A stretch of 64,000 nucleotides of DNA from Geobacter sp. FeAm09 (GCF_008330225.1 NZ_CP042466.1:940501-1004500); one strand, 5' to 3'; counted from the first letter of the stretch, positions 41,839 to 51,525 are shown. A program made the numbers and translations. Notes: generated by a model from the sequence alone, not told the origin.

Positions 41839-42513
41839 ATGAGCGGTATGAGGGTGTTGCTATTCGGCGCCACCGGCATGGTGGGGCAGGGGGTACTGCG
41901 GGAATGCCTCCTGGATGGGGAGGTGGCCTTCGTGCAGACCGTGGGGCGAACCGCCACCGGGGTGGCGCAGCCCAAGCTGCGGGAACTGCTGCACCCGGAC
42001 CTGTGGCACTACGGGGCGATCGAGGGGGATCTGACCGGCTTCGACGCCTGTTTCTTCTGTCTGGGCACGTCGTCGGCCGGCAAGGGGGAGGCAGAGTATA
42101 CCCGCATCACCTACGACCTCGCCATGGCCGCCGCCCAGACCCTGGTGCGGCTCAACCCGCACATGACCTTCGTCTATGTCTCCGGCGTCGGGGCAGACAG
42201 TTCGGAACAGGGGCGGGTCATGTGGGCCCGGGTGCGGGGGAGGCTCGAAAATGCGCTCATGCGCCTCCCCTTCCGCGGGGTCTACATCTTCCGCCCCGGC
42301 GCGATCCAGCCGTTGCACGGCATCGAGTCAAAGACGAAATCCTACCGCCTGCTCTACCGCCTGCTGGGACCGGTGCTGCCGCTGCTGCGCCGGGCCTTTC
42401 CCGGCCGCATCACCACCACCGAGCGGATCGGACGCGCCATGCTCCGGGTGGCGCGCTACGGGGCTGACAGGCAGATCCTGGAATCCCGGGACCTGGAGAC
42501 GTTAGCGGTCTGA
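41839..42513 (+). CDS. NAD(P)-binding Rossmann-fold protein (epimerase-like)
   Basis: A 224-residue protein with an N-terminal dinucleotide fold: MRVLLFGATGMVGQGVLRECL. It resembles atypical SDR or NmrA/HTATIP2-like proteins. It lacks the YxxxK pair; residues FVYVSGVGADSSEQGRVMWARVRGRLENAL occupy that place, in which the usual Tyr is not seen. IFRPGAIQPLHG follows. It may be a redox sensor or assembly factor rather than an enzyme. AGGAGG lies 8 nt before the ATG. The 3' end overlaps the convergent dehydrogenase gene by 12 nt. Confidence 0.82.
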   Translation: MSGMRVLLFGATGMVGQGVLRECLLDGEVAFVQTVGRTATGVAQPKLRELLHPDLWHYGAIEGDLTGFDACFFCLGTSSAGKGEAEYTRITYDLAMAAAQTLVRLNPHMTFVYVSGVGADSSEQGRVMWARVRGRLENALMRLPFRGVYIFRPGAIQPLHGIESKTKSYRLLYRLLGPVLPLLRRAFPGRITTTERIGRAMLRVARYGADRQILESRDLETLAV

Positions 42514-43419
42514 GGGAATTTGCTCCGGGGCAGAGGAGAGGGGACGACGCTTCCCGTATGCCTCCGCTTCCAGCACCCGGACCACGCCGATGACGTCCTC
42601 TTCCCCCAGGCCGCATTCCACGGCCCGGGTGAAAAGGGAATGGCTCACCTTGGCCGCGGGGGTGTTCACGCCCAGGCGCTCCGCCTCCCGGCAGATGAGA
42701 TCGATATCCTTCACCACGTGCTTGAGGCCGGCCTGGGGCGCAAAATCCCGGGCCAGCAGCTTGGGTGCCTTGGCCCGGAAGATGTCGTTCGCCATCTGCC
42801 CCTCCAGGACGAGATCCAGGAAGCGCTCCGGGTCGAGCCCTCCGGCGGCGGCGAAATGACAGGCCTCCGCGAACGCCTCCAGCATGGCCGTGAGGAGCAG
42901 GTTGTTGGCCAGTTTCATCCGCATGGCGTTGGGCGGGGCGCCGCAGAGCACCGTTTTTTTGCCGATGGCGTCAAAGAGCGGCGCCAGCCGGTCCGTATCG
43001 GCCCCGTCCCCCGCGGCAAGCACCACGAGGGCCCCCGCCTCGGCCGGTTTGCGCGAGCCGGACACCGGGGCCTCCACATAGCGTCCCCCCGCCGCCGTCA
43101 CCGCCCCGGCCAGCCGTTCGGAATACTCGGGGGCCACGGTCGCCATGTTCACGACGATCCTGCCCGATATCTCCGCCGTGATGCGCCCCCCGTCACGCCC
43201 CAGGACCTGATCGATCTCCCGGTCGCCCGGCAGGAGCAGCAGGGCCGCATCGGCGGCCAGAAACGCCTCCCGGGCCGACGGGGCGATGGCCGCCGCCCCC
43301 CGGAACGGCTCACACCGGGCGCTCGTCCGGTTGTACACGGTAAGGGGAAAGCCCGCCTTCAGCAGATTGCGGGCAATCGGCTCGCCCATGGCCCCCAGCC
43401 CGATAACGCTGATCTTCAT
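42502..43419 (-). CDS. Beta-hydroxyacid dehydrogenase (3-hydroxyisobutyrate/glyoxylate-succinic semialdehyde reductase family)
   Basis: A 305-residue NAD(P)-dependent enzyme. The cofactor site is ISVIGLGAMGEPIARNLLKAG. The substrate motif is FVEAPVSGSRKPAEAG-like (VEAPVSGSRKPAEAG), and the catalytic Lys lies in AMRMKLANNLLLTAMLEAFAEA. Geobacter enzymes of this type reduce glyoxylate and succinic semialdehyde, which is the best guess here. GGGAGA lies 7 nt before the ATG. The last 12 nt overlap the convergent neighbour. Confidence 0.9.
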   Translation of the reverse strand: MKISVIGLGAMGEPIARNLLKAGFPLTVYNRTSARCEPFRGAAAIAPSAREAFLAADAALLLLPGDREIDQVLGRDGGRITAEISGRIVVNMATVAPEYSERLAGAVTAAGGRYVEAPVSGSRKPAEAGALVVLAAGDGADTDRLAPLFDAIGKKTVLCGAPPNAMRMKLANNLLLTAMLEAFAEACHFAAAGGLDPERFLDLVLEGQMANDIFRAKAPKLLARDFAPQAGLKHVVKDIDLICREAERLGVNTPAAKVSHSLFTRAVECGLGEEDVIGVVRVLEAEAYGKRRPLSSAPEQIPSDR

Positions 43420-43519
43420 TGTGGCATCTCCCTAGTTGATGGGCTTGCACCGTCCAATGGCTTGTACCGTTCTGGCCGCTGCGTGATCTGCCCACCTTTG
43501 ACAATTGACTTCGCCACTT

Positions 43520-45847
43520 TTATTCCGGTAAATCGTACTGTTGCCTGCCGCGTCTGAATTGTTCGCGCAACTCTTTGGCCATGCTTGGATTAAGCTCCTT
43601 TAGCTTGCCATATGCGAAAAGCGCCTCAAGCCTCTTGTTCTGCTGTATGAAAAGGGCAGTTTGCATTACCCATGCGGCCGGAAGTTTTGGCTCCTGCTGC
43701 AAGAGTTTTTCAATAGAGGTCTGCGCCTTGGCATGCTGGCCGGTGCCCGCATAGGCCTGGGTGATGAAAAGCTGCGCATCCGGGGCGCCTGGAGCTAACT
43801 GGAGCCCCTTCTCCAAGGTGACGATGGCTTTGCCCGCCTCATTTTTGCGCAAATAGGTTTCCCCGAGATTGATCCAGGCATTGGCGAAATCGGGTTGCAG
43901 CCTGATAGCGGTCCCCAAAGCCCGTTCAGCCTCGGCATAACGCTTGAGCTTTAGAAGCGAGTAACCTTTGTTGCTCCAGGAACTGGCGGAGGCCGGATTG
44001 ATCTCCAACGCGCGATCTGCATAATGTATGGCCCTGTCATAATCTCCCTGTCTGCTGAAGTACATGGTGAGGCCCTGAAGTGCGGCCTCATTTTTGGGAT
44101 TGATTCTTTCAGCCTCCCGCAATGATTTTAATCCCTCTTCATCACGCCTCAGGCGAATTTGCATCTCGCCTAATTGGGCCCAGAGCTCGCCTCTTGATGG
44201 ATCAAGCTCGGCTGCCTTCTGGAGTGCCGTAACAGCTTGCGGGAGCTTTTTCACGTCGCGGAGCAGCAAACCGAGGGAATACCAGGCATCAAATAGTGCT
44301 GGCTCGGTAATGGTCGCCTTTTCGTACGCCTCGATCGCCTCCTCTTTGGCGCCGCGGTCCCTCAGGATAATGCCCAGGTTGTGCCAGGCAATTCCGAAGT
44401 CGCCTTTGAGCTTGACCGCCTGACGGAATGCGTTTTCTGCCTCCTTGCTGCGGTTGCTCCTTTGGAGAATGCCTCCAAGGCTGTTCCAGGCCTCCGGCAT
44501 GGATGGATTAAGCTCCAGTGCCTTTCGATATGCCTTCTCTGCCTCGAAATAGCGTTGTTTCTTTCCTTCGGTCACTCCAATGTTGTACCACGTCTGGTAG
44601 TCATTTGACTGCCTGCCCGAATTGCCGTCCAGTGCCTGGCGCGCGGCATCCGATTCGCCAAGAAAGGCCAGTGCCGAAGCCATATTGCTCAAGGTGGTGG
44701 GGTCGTTTGGTTTTAATCGTAATGCAGCGCGATAGGCTTCTACCGCTTCACGATACTGGCGTTTTCCTTGACGCAATTCCCCCAGGTACTCCCAAGAGCT
44801 CCAATCTCCCGGCGCAAGGCGCAAGGCCGCATCAATGGAGGTAAAGGCTCCATCCACGTTGCCGTCGATCTTTTGCCACTCGGCCAAGATGCGGTATGCG
44901 TATCCGAGCGACGGGTTCAACGCCTGGGCATGCCGCAGATCGTCGTATGCCGCGCTTTTGTCCCCAAGAGTGCGCTGCACGATGGAAAGATAGCTGACTG
45001 CACCCACATTTCGCGGGTTCTTTTTCAGGGCCGAATGGAGCGCCTCCTTCGCCAGTCGTGTTTGATTCGTTTTATACAAGGCGACGGCAAGATAGTAATC
45101 AGCCATGGATGAGGTCGGCCATGCCTTCTCCCAACTGCGGGCCCATTCCACGAGTTTGGCCCACTCCTCCGAGTTCCTTAGTGATTCCGCTGTAGCGAGC
45201 CATGGAGGGTCTGGAGCCGGATTCGCTGTTTTGGGAGGTAGAGGATCTTTTTGCCGCAGATCGGCAATCCACTCGGCCGGTACGGCCATATTGAAATTCT
45301 GAGCTCCGAAATACGTCTCGGTTGTGATGCCGATTAACTGCCCTTGGACGTCGAATAGACCGCCGCCGCTGGAACCGGGAGAGACCGGGGCGCTTGTAAA
45401 AATTTTTGTTTCACTCTGAGTACGTTTTATGTTCGAAATGAGCCCTGAGCTTTCTGAAAGGCCGAAACCGAGGGGGTTGCCGACTGCATAGACCGGTTCG
45501 CCTTTGGCTAAGTCTGCGCTCGATCTGATCTTTATGGCAGGCGCTTGCAATTCAGCCACCTGCAATAAACAGAGATCACGTTTCAAATCCTCCGTAACCA
45601 GGGCTGCCGGGAGCTTTTTCCCTGCTGCGTACACAATAATGGCATTTGCCTCATTCACCACATGGCAGTTGGTAACAACCTGTCCGGGGCTAACGACGAC
45701 GCCGCTTCCCTCCCCGTTGATCTGCTTTCGTTCGTCCAGAGTGGAGATCGTGACAACCGAACCACGCACGCGCTCAAAGACTTGTTCGGCCTCACCGGCG
45801 TGGGCGGCAAGGCCGCAGAGGAATATAGAAAGAAACAGCGCTTTCAT
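43520..45847 (-). CDS. Trypsin-like serine protease fused to TPR repeats (intact triad)
   Basis: A 775-residue exported protein. A signal peptide (MKALFLSIFLCGLAAHA) is followed by a trypsin/DegP-like domain (about 20-205) with triad His62 (TNCHVV), Asp91 (KRDLCLLQV) and Ser160 (SPGSSGGGLFD). From about residue 230 to 760 run some fourteen TPR repeats, such as EAWNSLGGILQRSNRSKEAENAFRQAVKLKG. No PDZ domain is present. The TPRs probably recruit substrates or partners. The ATG overlaps the stop of the upstream pseudo-protease gene (ATGA), so both are made together. The codon use is less GC-biased than in neighbours, suggesting transfer. Confidence 0.93.
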   Translation of the reverse strand: MKALFLSIFLCGLAAHAGEAEQVFERVRGSVVTISTLDERKQINGEGSGVVVSPGQVVTNCHVVNEANAIIVYAAGKKLPAALVTEDLKRDLCLLQVAELQAPAIKIRSSADLAKGEPVYAVGNPLGFGLSESSGLISNIKRTQSETKIFTSAPVSPGSSGGGLFDVQGQLIGITTETYFGAQNFNMAVPAEWIADLRQKDPLPPKTANPAPDPPWLATAESLRNSEEWAKLVEWARSWEKAWPTSSMADYYLAVALYKTNQTRLAKEALHSALKKNPRNVGAVSYLSIVQRTLGDKSAAYDDLRHAQALNPSLGYAYRILAEWQKIDGNVDGAFTSIDAALRLAPGDWSSWEYLGELRQGKRQYREAVEAYRAALRLKPNDPTTLSNMASALAFLGESDAARQALDGNSGRQSNDYQTWYNIGVTEGKKQRYFEAEKAYRKALELNPSMPEAWNSLGGILQRSNRSKEAENAFRQAVKLKGDFGIAWHNLGIILRDRGAKEEAIEAYEKATITEPALFDAWYSLGLLLRDVKKLPQAVTALQKAAELDPSRGELWAQLGEMQIRLRRDEEGLKSLREAERINPKNEAALQGLTMYFSRQGDYDRAIHYADRALEINPASASSWSNKGYSLLKLKRYAEAERALGTAIRLQPDFANAWINLGETYLRKNEAGKAIVTLEKGLQLAPGAPDAQLFITQAYAGTGQHAKAQTSIEKLLQQEPKLPAAWVMQTALFIQQNKRLEALFAYGKLKELNPSMAKELREQFRRGRQQYDLPE

Positions 45848-47655
45848 GGGGTATCACCGTAAGGCAACAGCAAGTCTTTGTAGGCCCGCTCTCCCCACGA
45901 CCTGTCGAGTGCCTGAAGTTTCCGATAGGCGTGCTTCACGTCGTCCTTTCTCCCCGCCATGTGGTAAGCACGCATCAGCGCCAGCCAAACCTTGGCCTGG
46001 CCGGCTTCGATGCCCAGCGACTGTTCATATGCCGGGATAGCCTTTTCCGGTTGGGCCTGATAGGCGTGGATGTAGCCAATTTGCCGCCACGGGAACGGGT
46101 CTTTGGGGTTTTCCTTTCTTAACTGTTCGAACAGGGGCAGGGCCTCTTCAAACTCGAGATTGTCCTTCAGGGCGACTCCCAGGCGTCCCCGAAGCGAGGA
46201 GTCGTCCGGGATAATTTTTAACGCATCGCGATAAGCCTGAATCGCCTCGGGATAAAGACCCATGCCGTAGTAGAGGTCTCCTAGCCACCCCAATCCCAGG
46301 GATGGGCGCGACGGCTGCCGACCAAGCCCGCTTTTCAGGGCCTCTGCCGCATCGCGAAAACGCTTGAGCGCATAGAGCGCGCCCCCCTTCATAATCAGGG
46401 CGTCTCCGTTAGATGGAGCGATTTCGAGCGCCTTTTCGGCGCTGTTAAGAGCCAGTTCATTGCTGCCGGCAGCACGGTATAGTTCGGAAAGGAAAAGCCA
46501 GGATTCGATTTCTTCCGGCGCTAGCCGGACGATGTGCCGTTGGGCGGCTAGCGCTGCATTCAAATCGTTACGGGCTTTCGCCAGATTTATGAGGCCGATA
46601 TAGGCATTCCGGTTCCACGGTTCGAGCCGGACAGCATCCTCAAAAGCGGACTTTGCTTCATCAAAGTGGCCGAGCGCCATTTCCGCATATGCAATGACAC
46701 GCCAGACCCGCCCGTCTTCCCGGCGGAACTCCAGCATCGAGCGGCCCGCATCAAGGCTTTCCTGCTTTTTGTTCTGCCGCAGGAGTGCAGCGGCAAGTCC
46801 GATACCTGCCTGAAGGCTTGCAGGCCCACGTTTCAAGGCTTCACGGTAAGCCTTTTCCACTGATGGCCAATCCTTGAGTTGTTCCCGCGCATAGGCGAGG
46901 CAGAGCCAGGCTTCGATACTGTCCGTTAACGCTTCGCTCCATCTTGAAGCAACCTCTGCGAGTTCCTGCCATTTTTTTTCGTTTTCAAGCTTATTGGTCC
47001 TGGCCCGCCAGGATTCAACGGCGTCGGTGGATAGGGATCGCCCCTCTATTTCCGCGATCCATCGGGCCGGGAGAGCGAAATTAACATTCTGCCCGTCTCT
47101 CGGCAGATAGTTGATAAGCCCCACCAGTCTGCCATCTTCATCGAACAAACCGCCCCCTTCCGAGCCCGGTGCAATCGGGGCGGTGAATTGTATAAACGTG
47201 TCGCCTTTAGCCTCCCGAATCCCTGAAACCACTCCTTCGCTGATGCTGATGCCGAGGCCAAGAGTATTGCCGATGGCATAGACTCTGGAACCGGTTTGCG
47301 GATTGGTTGCCCGTTGTTGTGGCGGGGTGGATATCGGTAGCCCCGACACCTGCAAAAAACAGAGATTACGGGCAACATCCTTCTGCATGGGGCGGGCGGA
47401 AAACGTTTTGTCGCCTTGGCGTAGCCGCAAAGTTGCAGCACCATCCAACAAGTTGCACTGGGATACTGCCTTTTCATTGTCCACCAGCAGCGCCGTGTGG
47501 GCTGAAAGCAGTTTTCCCTTGTCGTCCAGTCTCTCCAGGACGAGCACACGTCCTTCCGAACTACGGAAGATCTCTTGCGGCGTAAGGGCAAACGATGTTA
47601 ACGGGGGATATGCGGCTAAAAAGCAGATGAAGGCCAGGATAGAAAGAAGATTCAT
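45844..47655 (-). CDS. Catalytically dead protease-TPR paralogue
   Basis: A 603-residue exported protein aligned with the product of the next gene. The signal peptide MNLLSILAFICFLAAYPPLTSFA is followed by a trypsin-like fold in which all three triad positions are changed: His to Asn68 (SQCNLL), Asp to Asn97 (ARNLCFLQV) and Ser to Glu166 (APGSEGGGLFD). The flanking Cys, Gly and hydrophobic residues are kept, so the fold should persist. About ten TPR units follow from residue 230. It is first in the two-gene operon, with a 4-nt overlap to the active protease. It probably acts as a scaffold, inhibitor or regulator. Confidence 0.9.
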   Translation of the reverse strand: MNLLSILAFICFLAAYPPLTSFALTPQEIFRSSEGRVLVLERLDDKGKLLSAHTALLVDNEKAVSQCNLLDGAATLRLRQGDKTFSARPMQKDVARNLCFLQVSGLPISTPPQQRATNPQTGSRVYAIGNTLGLGISISEGVVSGIREAKGDTFIQFTAPIAPGSEGGGLFDEDGRLVGLINYLPRDGQNVNFALPARWIAEIEGRSLSTDAVESWRARTNKLENEKKWQELAEVASRWSEALTDSIEAWLCLAYAREQLKDWPSVEKAYREALKRGPASLQAGIGLAAALLRQNKKQESLDAGRSMLEFRREDGRVWRVIAYAEMALGHFDEAKSAFEDAVRLEPWNRNAYIGLINLAKARNDLNAALAAQRHIVRLAPEEIESWLFLSELYRAAGSNELALNSAEKALEIAPSNGDALIMKGGALYALKRFRDAAEALKSGLGRQPSRPSLGLGWLGDLYYGMGLYPEAIQAYRDALKIIPDDSSLRGRLGVALKDNLEFEEALPLFEQLRKENPKDPFPWRQIGYIHAYQAQPEKAIPAYEQSLGIEAGQAKVWLALMRAYHMAGRKDDVKHAYRKLQALDRSWGERAYKDLLLPYGDTP

Positions 47656-47722
47656 ATGGTGTTTCCCTTGGCTTTGAGGAATTGATGCTGTCAATGCAAG
47701 GAATGTTCCCATACTCTGGGAG

Positions 47723-48229
47723 TTATATCTTCCTGCTGTCGTAGGCCCAGTGGAGCAGGGCCTGGCGCTGCTTTCTCCGGCAGGCCAGGTGCCCCTCCGG
47801 GCAGTTCTTGCGCAGTTGGGCCACGTGCCGCGCCATGGCCCGCCACCGCTTGATCTGCCGCGCGTCGTCGTCGCAGCGCCGCCCCAGGTAGTAGCGGCAG
47901 TACCACTGGAACCAGCCCCGGGGGTCGTCGCTGTGAATCCACCCTTTTTCCCGCCAGTAGGAAAGCGGTTTCGAGGCGTTGACGCCGAAGAAGTTCAACT
48001 CGGGCACGTGGCGCTCGTGGCAGAGCCGGGCGTTGGCGAACCACTCCCTGGGGAATTCGTCGGTGCAGTCGGTCAGGTACTTCCCCCCGAACACGCCCAG
48101 TTCCAGCATTTCCTGCGGGGTCAGCTCGGGCCGGAAGTCGGGATGGAAGTTCTCCCCCGCCGGTTCCGTCAGGTAATAGGCGTAATCCGTCTGCATCAGG
48201 TCGTTGACGCATATGCGCATCTTTTTCAT
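47723..48229 (-). CDS. Conserved hypothetical protein
   Basis: A 168-residue soluble protein from MKKMRICVNDLMQTDYAYYLTEP, with GGAG before the ATG. It has many aromatic residues and a conserved-looking core: GVFGGKYLTDCTDEFPREWFANARL, NFFGVNASKPLSYWREKGWI and DPRGWFQWYCRYYLGRR, followed by a basic helix rich in Arg/Lys. It resembles uncharacterised proteins found in bacteria and some eukaryotes. No enzyme motif was recognised. It lies upstream of the protease pair in the same direction, with normal high GC, so the less GC-rich island ends between them. Confidence 0.75.
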   Translation of the reverse strand: MKKMRICVNDLMQTDYAYYLTEPAGENFHPDFRPELTPQEMLELGVFGGKYLTDCTDEFPREWFANARLCHERHVPELNFFGVNASKPLSYWREKGWIHSDDPRGWFQWYCRYYLGRRCDDDARQIKRWRAMARHVAQLRKNCPEGHLACRRKQRQALLHWAYDSRKI

Positions 48230-48380
48230 ACCGGGCTCCGGGGTGTTGCCTCCGCCGAACGTGGGTGTCGGCATCCTGTCATTTCTACTCCAGCGAAGGG
48301 GGCATTTCAATCTCAAAACCGGCAACGGCAGCCAGGCCAAACCCATGCCATTGTCTCCCCCGGCAGCCGGTTATCGCACG

Positions 48381-48414
48381 GAAAAGGGCACCCGGATCGT
48401 CTCCGGATGCCCCT
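48381..48414 (-). terminator. Terminator after the small gene at 48463
   Basis: On the minus strand GGGCATCCGGA pairs with TCCGGGTGCCC and is followed by TTTT. Same stem family as 34951 and 35705. Confidence 0.8.
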
Positions 48415-48462
48415 GCCTTCGTTCTGCGTCATATGGTTGCTGCGCAGCCAGCCGCAATCCCG

Positions 48463-48654
48463 CTACGCCTCCCCGCGGGGAGGGCTGCACAGGATCCGTT
48501 CCGCGGCCTCCAGGTCCTCCGCGGCCACCATGATCTCCTTCTGGCGCGACCACTCCGGTGGAATCCCCTGGGGATAGGCGATGCCCCGTTCCTTCAGAAG
48601 GTCCACCATCCGGTTTGCCCCTGCATTGCCCTTGGAGTCAAAAAAGCGTGCCAT
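48463..48654 (-). CDS. Small protein resembling DUF2007-type signal-transducing proteins
   Basis: A 63-residue product, MARFFDSKGNAGANRMVDLLKERGIAYPQGIPP, ending IMVAAEDLEAAERILCSPPRGEA. The pattern of one helix with a LL-x-x-x-GI turn and a C-terminal V-x-x-EDLEAAxxIL helix is that of DUF2007. GGGGG lies 6 nt before the ATG. The function is unknown. A terminator follows within 50 nt. Confidence 0.55.
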   Translation of the reverse strand: MARFFDSKGNAGANRMVDLLKERGIAYPQGIPPEWSRQKEIMVAAEDLEAAERILCSPPRGEA

Positions 48655-48861
48655 ATGCTACCCCCGTTTCCCATGATCCCTCATGAACGTTACCTGCACG
48701 CCTCGTGTCCGCACCTCTTTCCTTTTCTGGGGCTGCCCAGCGCCCCGGAAGACACCCCCTTCCGCCGTATGGTGTGAATTATAGAATTTGTTAATAAAAA
48801 CGCATGTATACTTTTTACCTCAGAAAGGCCGTTTTGGCAATCGCAATTCTTTTTTTCCGGT

Positions 48862-49500
48862 TCACTGCCGCTGCTCGAAAAACGCCAGGCGGAGGCCGAG
48901 GGTCATGAGGACCGTGCCGAGCATCCGGTCCAGCCAGACGGAGGTCCGGGGATGCTCCCGGAAAAAGCAGGATGTCCGCGCGGCGGCGACGACAAACAGG
49001 GCTTCGATCGGCATGGCCACCAGGATCACCAGCGCGCCGAGCCCGACCAGCTGCAGGGAAGGGGTGCCGTGGCCGGGGCGCACGAACTGGGGGAGAAAGG
49101 CCATGAAGAAGATGGCGACCTTGGGGTTGAGCAGGTCCACCAGAATCCCCTGGCGAAACGCCTGACCGGGGGTGGCCCGGGGGAGCCCGGCCGCGGGAAG
49201 GTCGAATTTGCTCCCCGGCGAGCGGAGCGCCTGTATCCCCAGGTAGACGAGATAGGCGCCGCCCACGTACTTCACCGCCGCGAACGCCTCGGCGGAAGCC
49301 ATCAGGATGGCGGAAAGGCCGAAGGCCGCCGCAAAGACATGGATGAAGGCGCCGACCCACAGCCCGGCGGCCGATGCCAGCCCCACCCTGGTGCCCTGGG
49401 CGATGGTCCGGGAAATGATGTAGATCAGGTCTGGGCCGGGAGAGAGGCATATGGCCAGGGCCGCGCCCATAAATATCAGCCAGAAGGTCAGGTCGTTCAT
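48862..49500 (-). CDS. LysE/RhtB family amino-acid exporter
   Basis: A 212-residue membrane protein with six predicted helices. The N-terminus FWLIFMGAALAICLSPGPDLIYIISRTIAQG carries the family SPGPD motif, and LVDLLNPKVAIFFMAFLPQF is the second conserved block. It probably exports an amino acid or homoserine lactone-like metabolite. GGAG lies 6 nt before the ATG. It is divergent from the cytochrome gene at 49768. A second member with SPGPDF lies at 60569. Confidence 0.9.
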   Translation of the reverse strand: MNDLTFWLIFMGAALAICLSPGPDLIYIISRTIAQGTRVGLASAAGLWVGAFIHVFAAAFGLSAILMASAEAFAAVKYVGGAYLVYLGIQALRSPGSKFDLPAAGLPRATPGQAFRQGILVDLLNPKVAIFFMAFLPQFVRPGHGTPSLQLVGLGALVILVAMPIEALFVVAAARTSCFFREHPRTSVWLDRMLGTVLMTLGLRLAFFEQRQ

Positions 49501-49767
49501 CTGTTGCTCCGGATATGGTTGTGATGGGTGGAGCGTAACGGCGTCCCGCAAAGCGGCACCCAAGGCGGAGAAATATACACGCTTCCGCTTCGTGAAGCCA
49601 CAACATTCCGGCCGCCCGGTTCCCGGGGGCCGCTTGCAGACGCCGACCCCCTCCCTGTGCAAGGTGCCTCCCGCCATCGGCGTTTTCCCCTCCCGTTTGA
49701 CACCCTCCGGGCTGGTGCTAGACTTGCGACATAGTGTAAACAAAATTGTGTGCGGGGAGGCCGGATC

Positions 49768-51276
49768 ATGGAAAAGCGCATTGCAAAAGCAGCCGTGAGG
49801 ATGGTGCTCGTCCTCGGTTTCGTTGTGCTGGCGGCCTGTAGCGACGGGGGCGGGACGGCGGCAACCGGCACCGTCACGGGAACGGTGAAGGACAGCGTTA
49901 CCGGGGCTCCTCTGGCGGGCGTCACCGTCAGCAACGGCGGCGCCTCCGCCGTCACCGACGCCGCCGGCGTCTTCACCCTGGCCCGGCCGGGTGGCAGCCA
50001 TACCTTCACCGTCACGGCGACCGGCTACGAGAGCGCCTCGCGGGTCTGTACGGTGACCGCCGGCGCAACCACCACCCTCGATTGGCCCCTTGTCCCGGCT
50101 CACGCGCAGTACGTGGACTACACCGCCGTCGCGCCGTCGGCACAGATTCCGGCCGCCAGCATGAACTACGTCATCCTGGCCTGGAACGACCTGGGGATGC
50201 ACTGCGCCCAGGACGACTACTCCTATTTTCTGATCCTGCCGCCGTTCAACACCCTGCACGCCCAGGTGTTCCAGCGGGGCGCCGGCGTGGTGACGGACGG
50301 CATCACGGTGAACTATGCCTTTCCCGGGAAGAGCAATTCCGCACTCCATACCAACTTCTGGAATTATTCCAGCAAGTACCAGTACCGCACCCGGTATGGC
50401 TGGAACGTCGCCACCAACGTAGGCATCACCGGCACCCCCCTGGCGGGGGCCATGGCCCTTGACGCCAAAGGCGTCGGTTTTGTGGCCACCGGCATACCCC
50501 TCACCCCCTATGACGACGATGGCACCTGGGACCCCTACGGCGTGGCCACGATCACGGTCACCGATACCGCGACCGGGGCCGTCCTCGCCACCACCAGCGT
50601 CGTGGCGCCCGTTTCCACCGAGCTGAACTGCAGCAACTGCCACGGTACGGCGGACACCTTCCTCAATATCCTCCAGGCCCACGACAAGAACAGCGGCACG
50701 ACCCTGGTCGCCGACCGGGCGAACGGCATCCTCCACCTTTGTGCCGAATGTCACGCCGACAACGCCTTGGGACTTGCCGGCAAGGCAGGAGTGAAGAACC
50801 TGTCCCTGGCCATGCACGGCTTCCACCGGGGCAAGGTCAATGTGAGTGCCGATCCCAGGAACCCCGACTGTTACAACTGTCACCCCGGTCCCCGGACCAA
50901 CTGCCTGCGGGGCCAGATGTTCCATGTCGGCCAGGAGTGCAAGGATTGCCACGGCGATATGAACGGCATGACGAAAGACCTCCTCGCCGGGCGCAATCCC
51001 TGGCTCCAGGAACCCCGTTGCGGCGATTGCCACAGCGCCAAATACCAGGAAAACCCCGGCGTCCTGTACCGCAACTCGGTGCTTTCCAACGCCCCGGACC
51101 CGAAGATGAACGGCGTGATCTACTGCGAAGGGTGCCATAACAGCACCCATGCGGAATACAGCTCCGCCAATCCGGCGGACAACACGATCCCGCAGCAGCT
51201 TCAGGGGGACAATTACTGGGTCTGGAACTGCTACGTCTGCCACACCGATTACATGCCGATGACGGCCCACCAATAG
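49768..51276 (+). CDS. Seven-haem c-type cytochrome lipoprotein
   Basis: A 502-residue protein. The lipobox LAAC follows a short signal. Residues about 30-105 form a carboxypeptidase-regulatory-like beta domain (GTVTGTVKDSVTGAPLAGVTVSNGG). A central region of about 180 residues lacks known domains but has LAWNDLGMHC. The C-terminal third holds seven CxxCH haem sites: CSNCH, CAECH, CYNCH, CKDCH, CGDCH, CEGCH and CYVCH. It probably resides at the outer membrane and transfers electrons to extracellular acceptors. GGGAGG precedes the ATG at 7 nt. It stands alone. Confidence 0.92.
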   Translation: MEKRIAKAAVRMVLVLGFVVLAACSDGGGTAATGTVTGTVKDSVTGAPLAGVTVSNGGASAVTDAAGVFTLARPGGSHTFTVTATGYESASRVCTVTAGATTTLDWPLVPAHAQYVDYTAVAPSAQIPAASMNYVILAWNDLGMHCAQDDYSYFLILPPFNTLHAQVFQRGAGVVTDGITVNYAFPGKSNSALHTNFWNYSSKYQYRTRYGWNVATNVGITGTPLAGAMALDAKGVGFVATGIPLTPYDDDGTWDPYGVATITVTDTATGAVLATTSVVAPVSTELNCSNCHGTADTFLNILQAHDKNSGTTLVADRANGILHLCAECHADNALGLAGKAGVKNLSLAMHGFHRGKVNVSADPRNPDCYNCHPGPRTNCLRGQMFHVGQECKDCHGDMNGMTKDLLAGRNPWLQEPRCGDCHSAKYQENPGVLYRNSVLSNAPDPKMNGVIYCEGCHNSTHAEYSSANPADNTIPQQLQGDNYWVWNCYVCHTDYMPMTAHQ

Positions 51277-51281
51277 CCTCG

Positions 51282-51335
51282 GGACGCCGGGAAGGGGGAG
51301 GGCGTCGGCCATCTCCCTTCCCGGGCGGTCCTTTT
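51282..51335 (+). terminator. Terminator after the seven-haem cytochrome
   Basis: GGACGCCGGGAAGGGGGAG pairs with CTCCCTTCCCGGGCGGTCC and is followed by TTTT. Confidence 0.85.
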
Positions 51336-51397
51336 GCTCTCCTCGATGGCACCGCCGCGGCTCCGCGGATGTCTTCGGTGCTCACGATCATAATCCC

Positions 51398-51425
51398 TTG
51401 ACAGGAAGCGATTATTAGGTAGATT
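51398..51425 (+). promoter_or_regulatory. Candidate promoter of the sensor kinase gene
   Basis: TTGACA, 16 nt, TAGATT, 100 nt upstream of the start at 51526. Confidence 0.5.
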
Positions 51426-51525
51426 TAAGAAGGTCGCCTTGGTCCGGGGGGACGTCCGTTCTCCCCGGCGGCGCGCCCGGAAACAAGCTCCCCCGGCATG
51501 GGCCGGTCAGCCATAAGGACACTTG

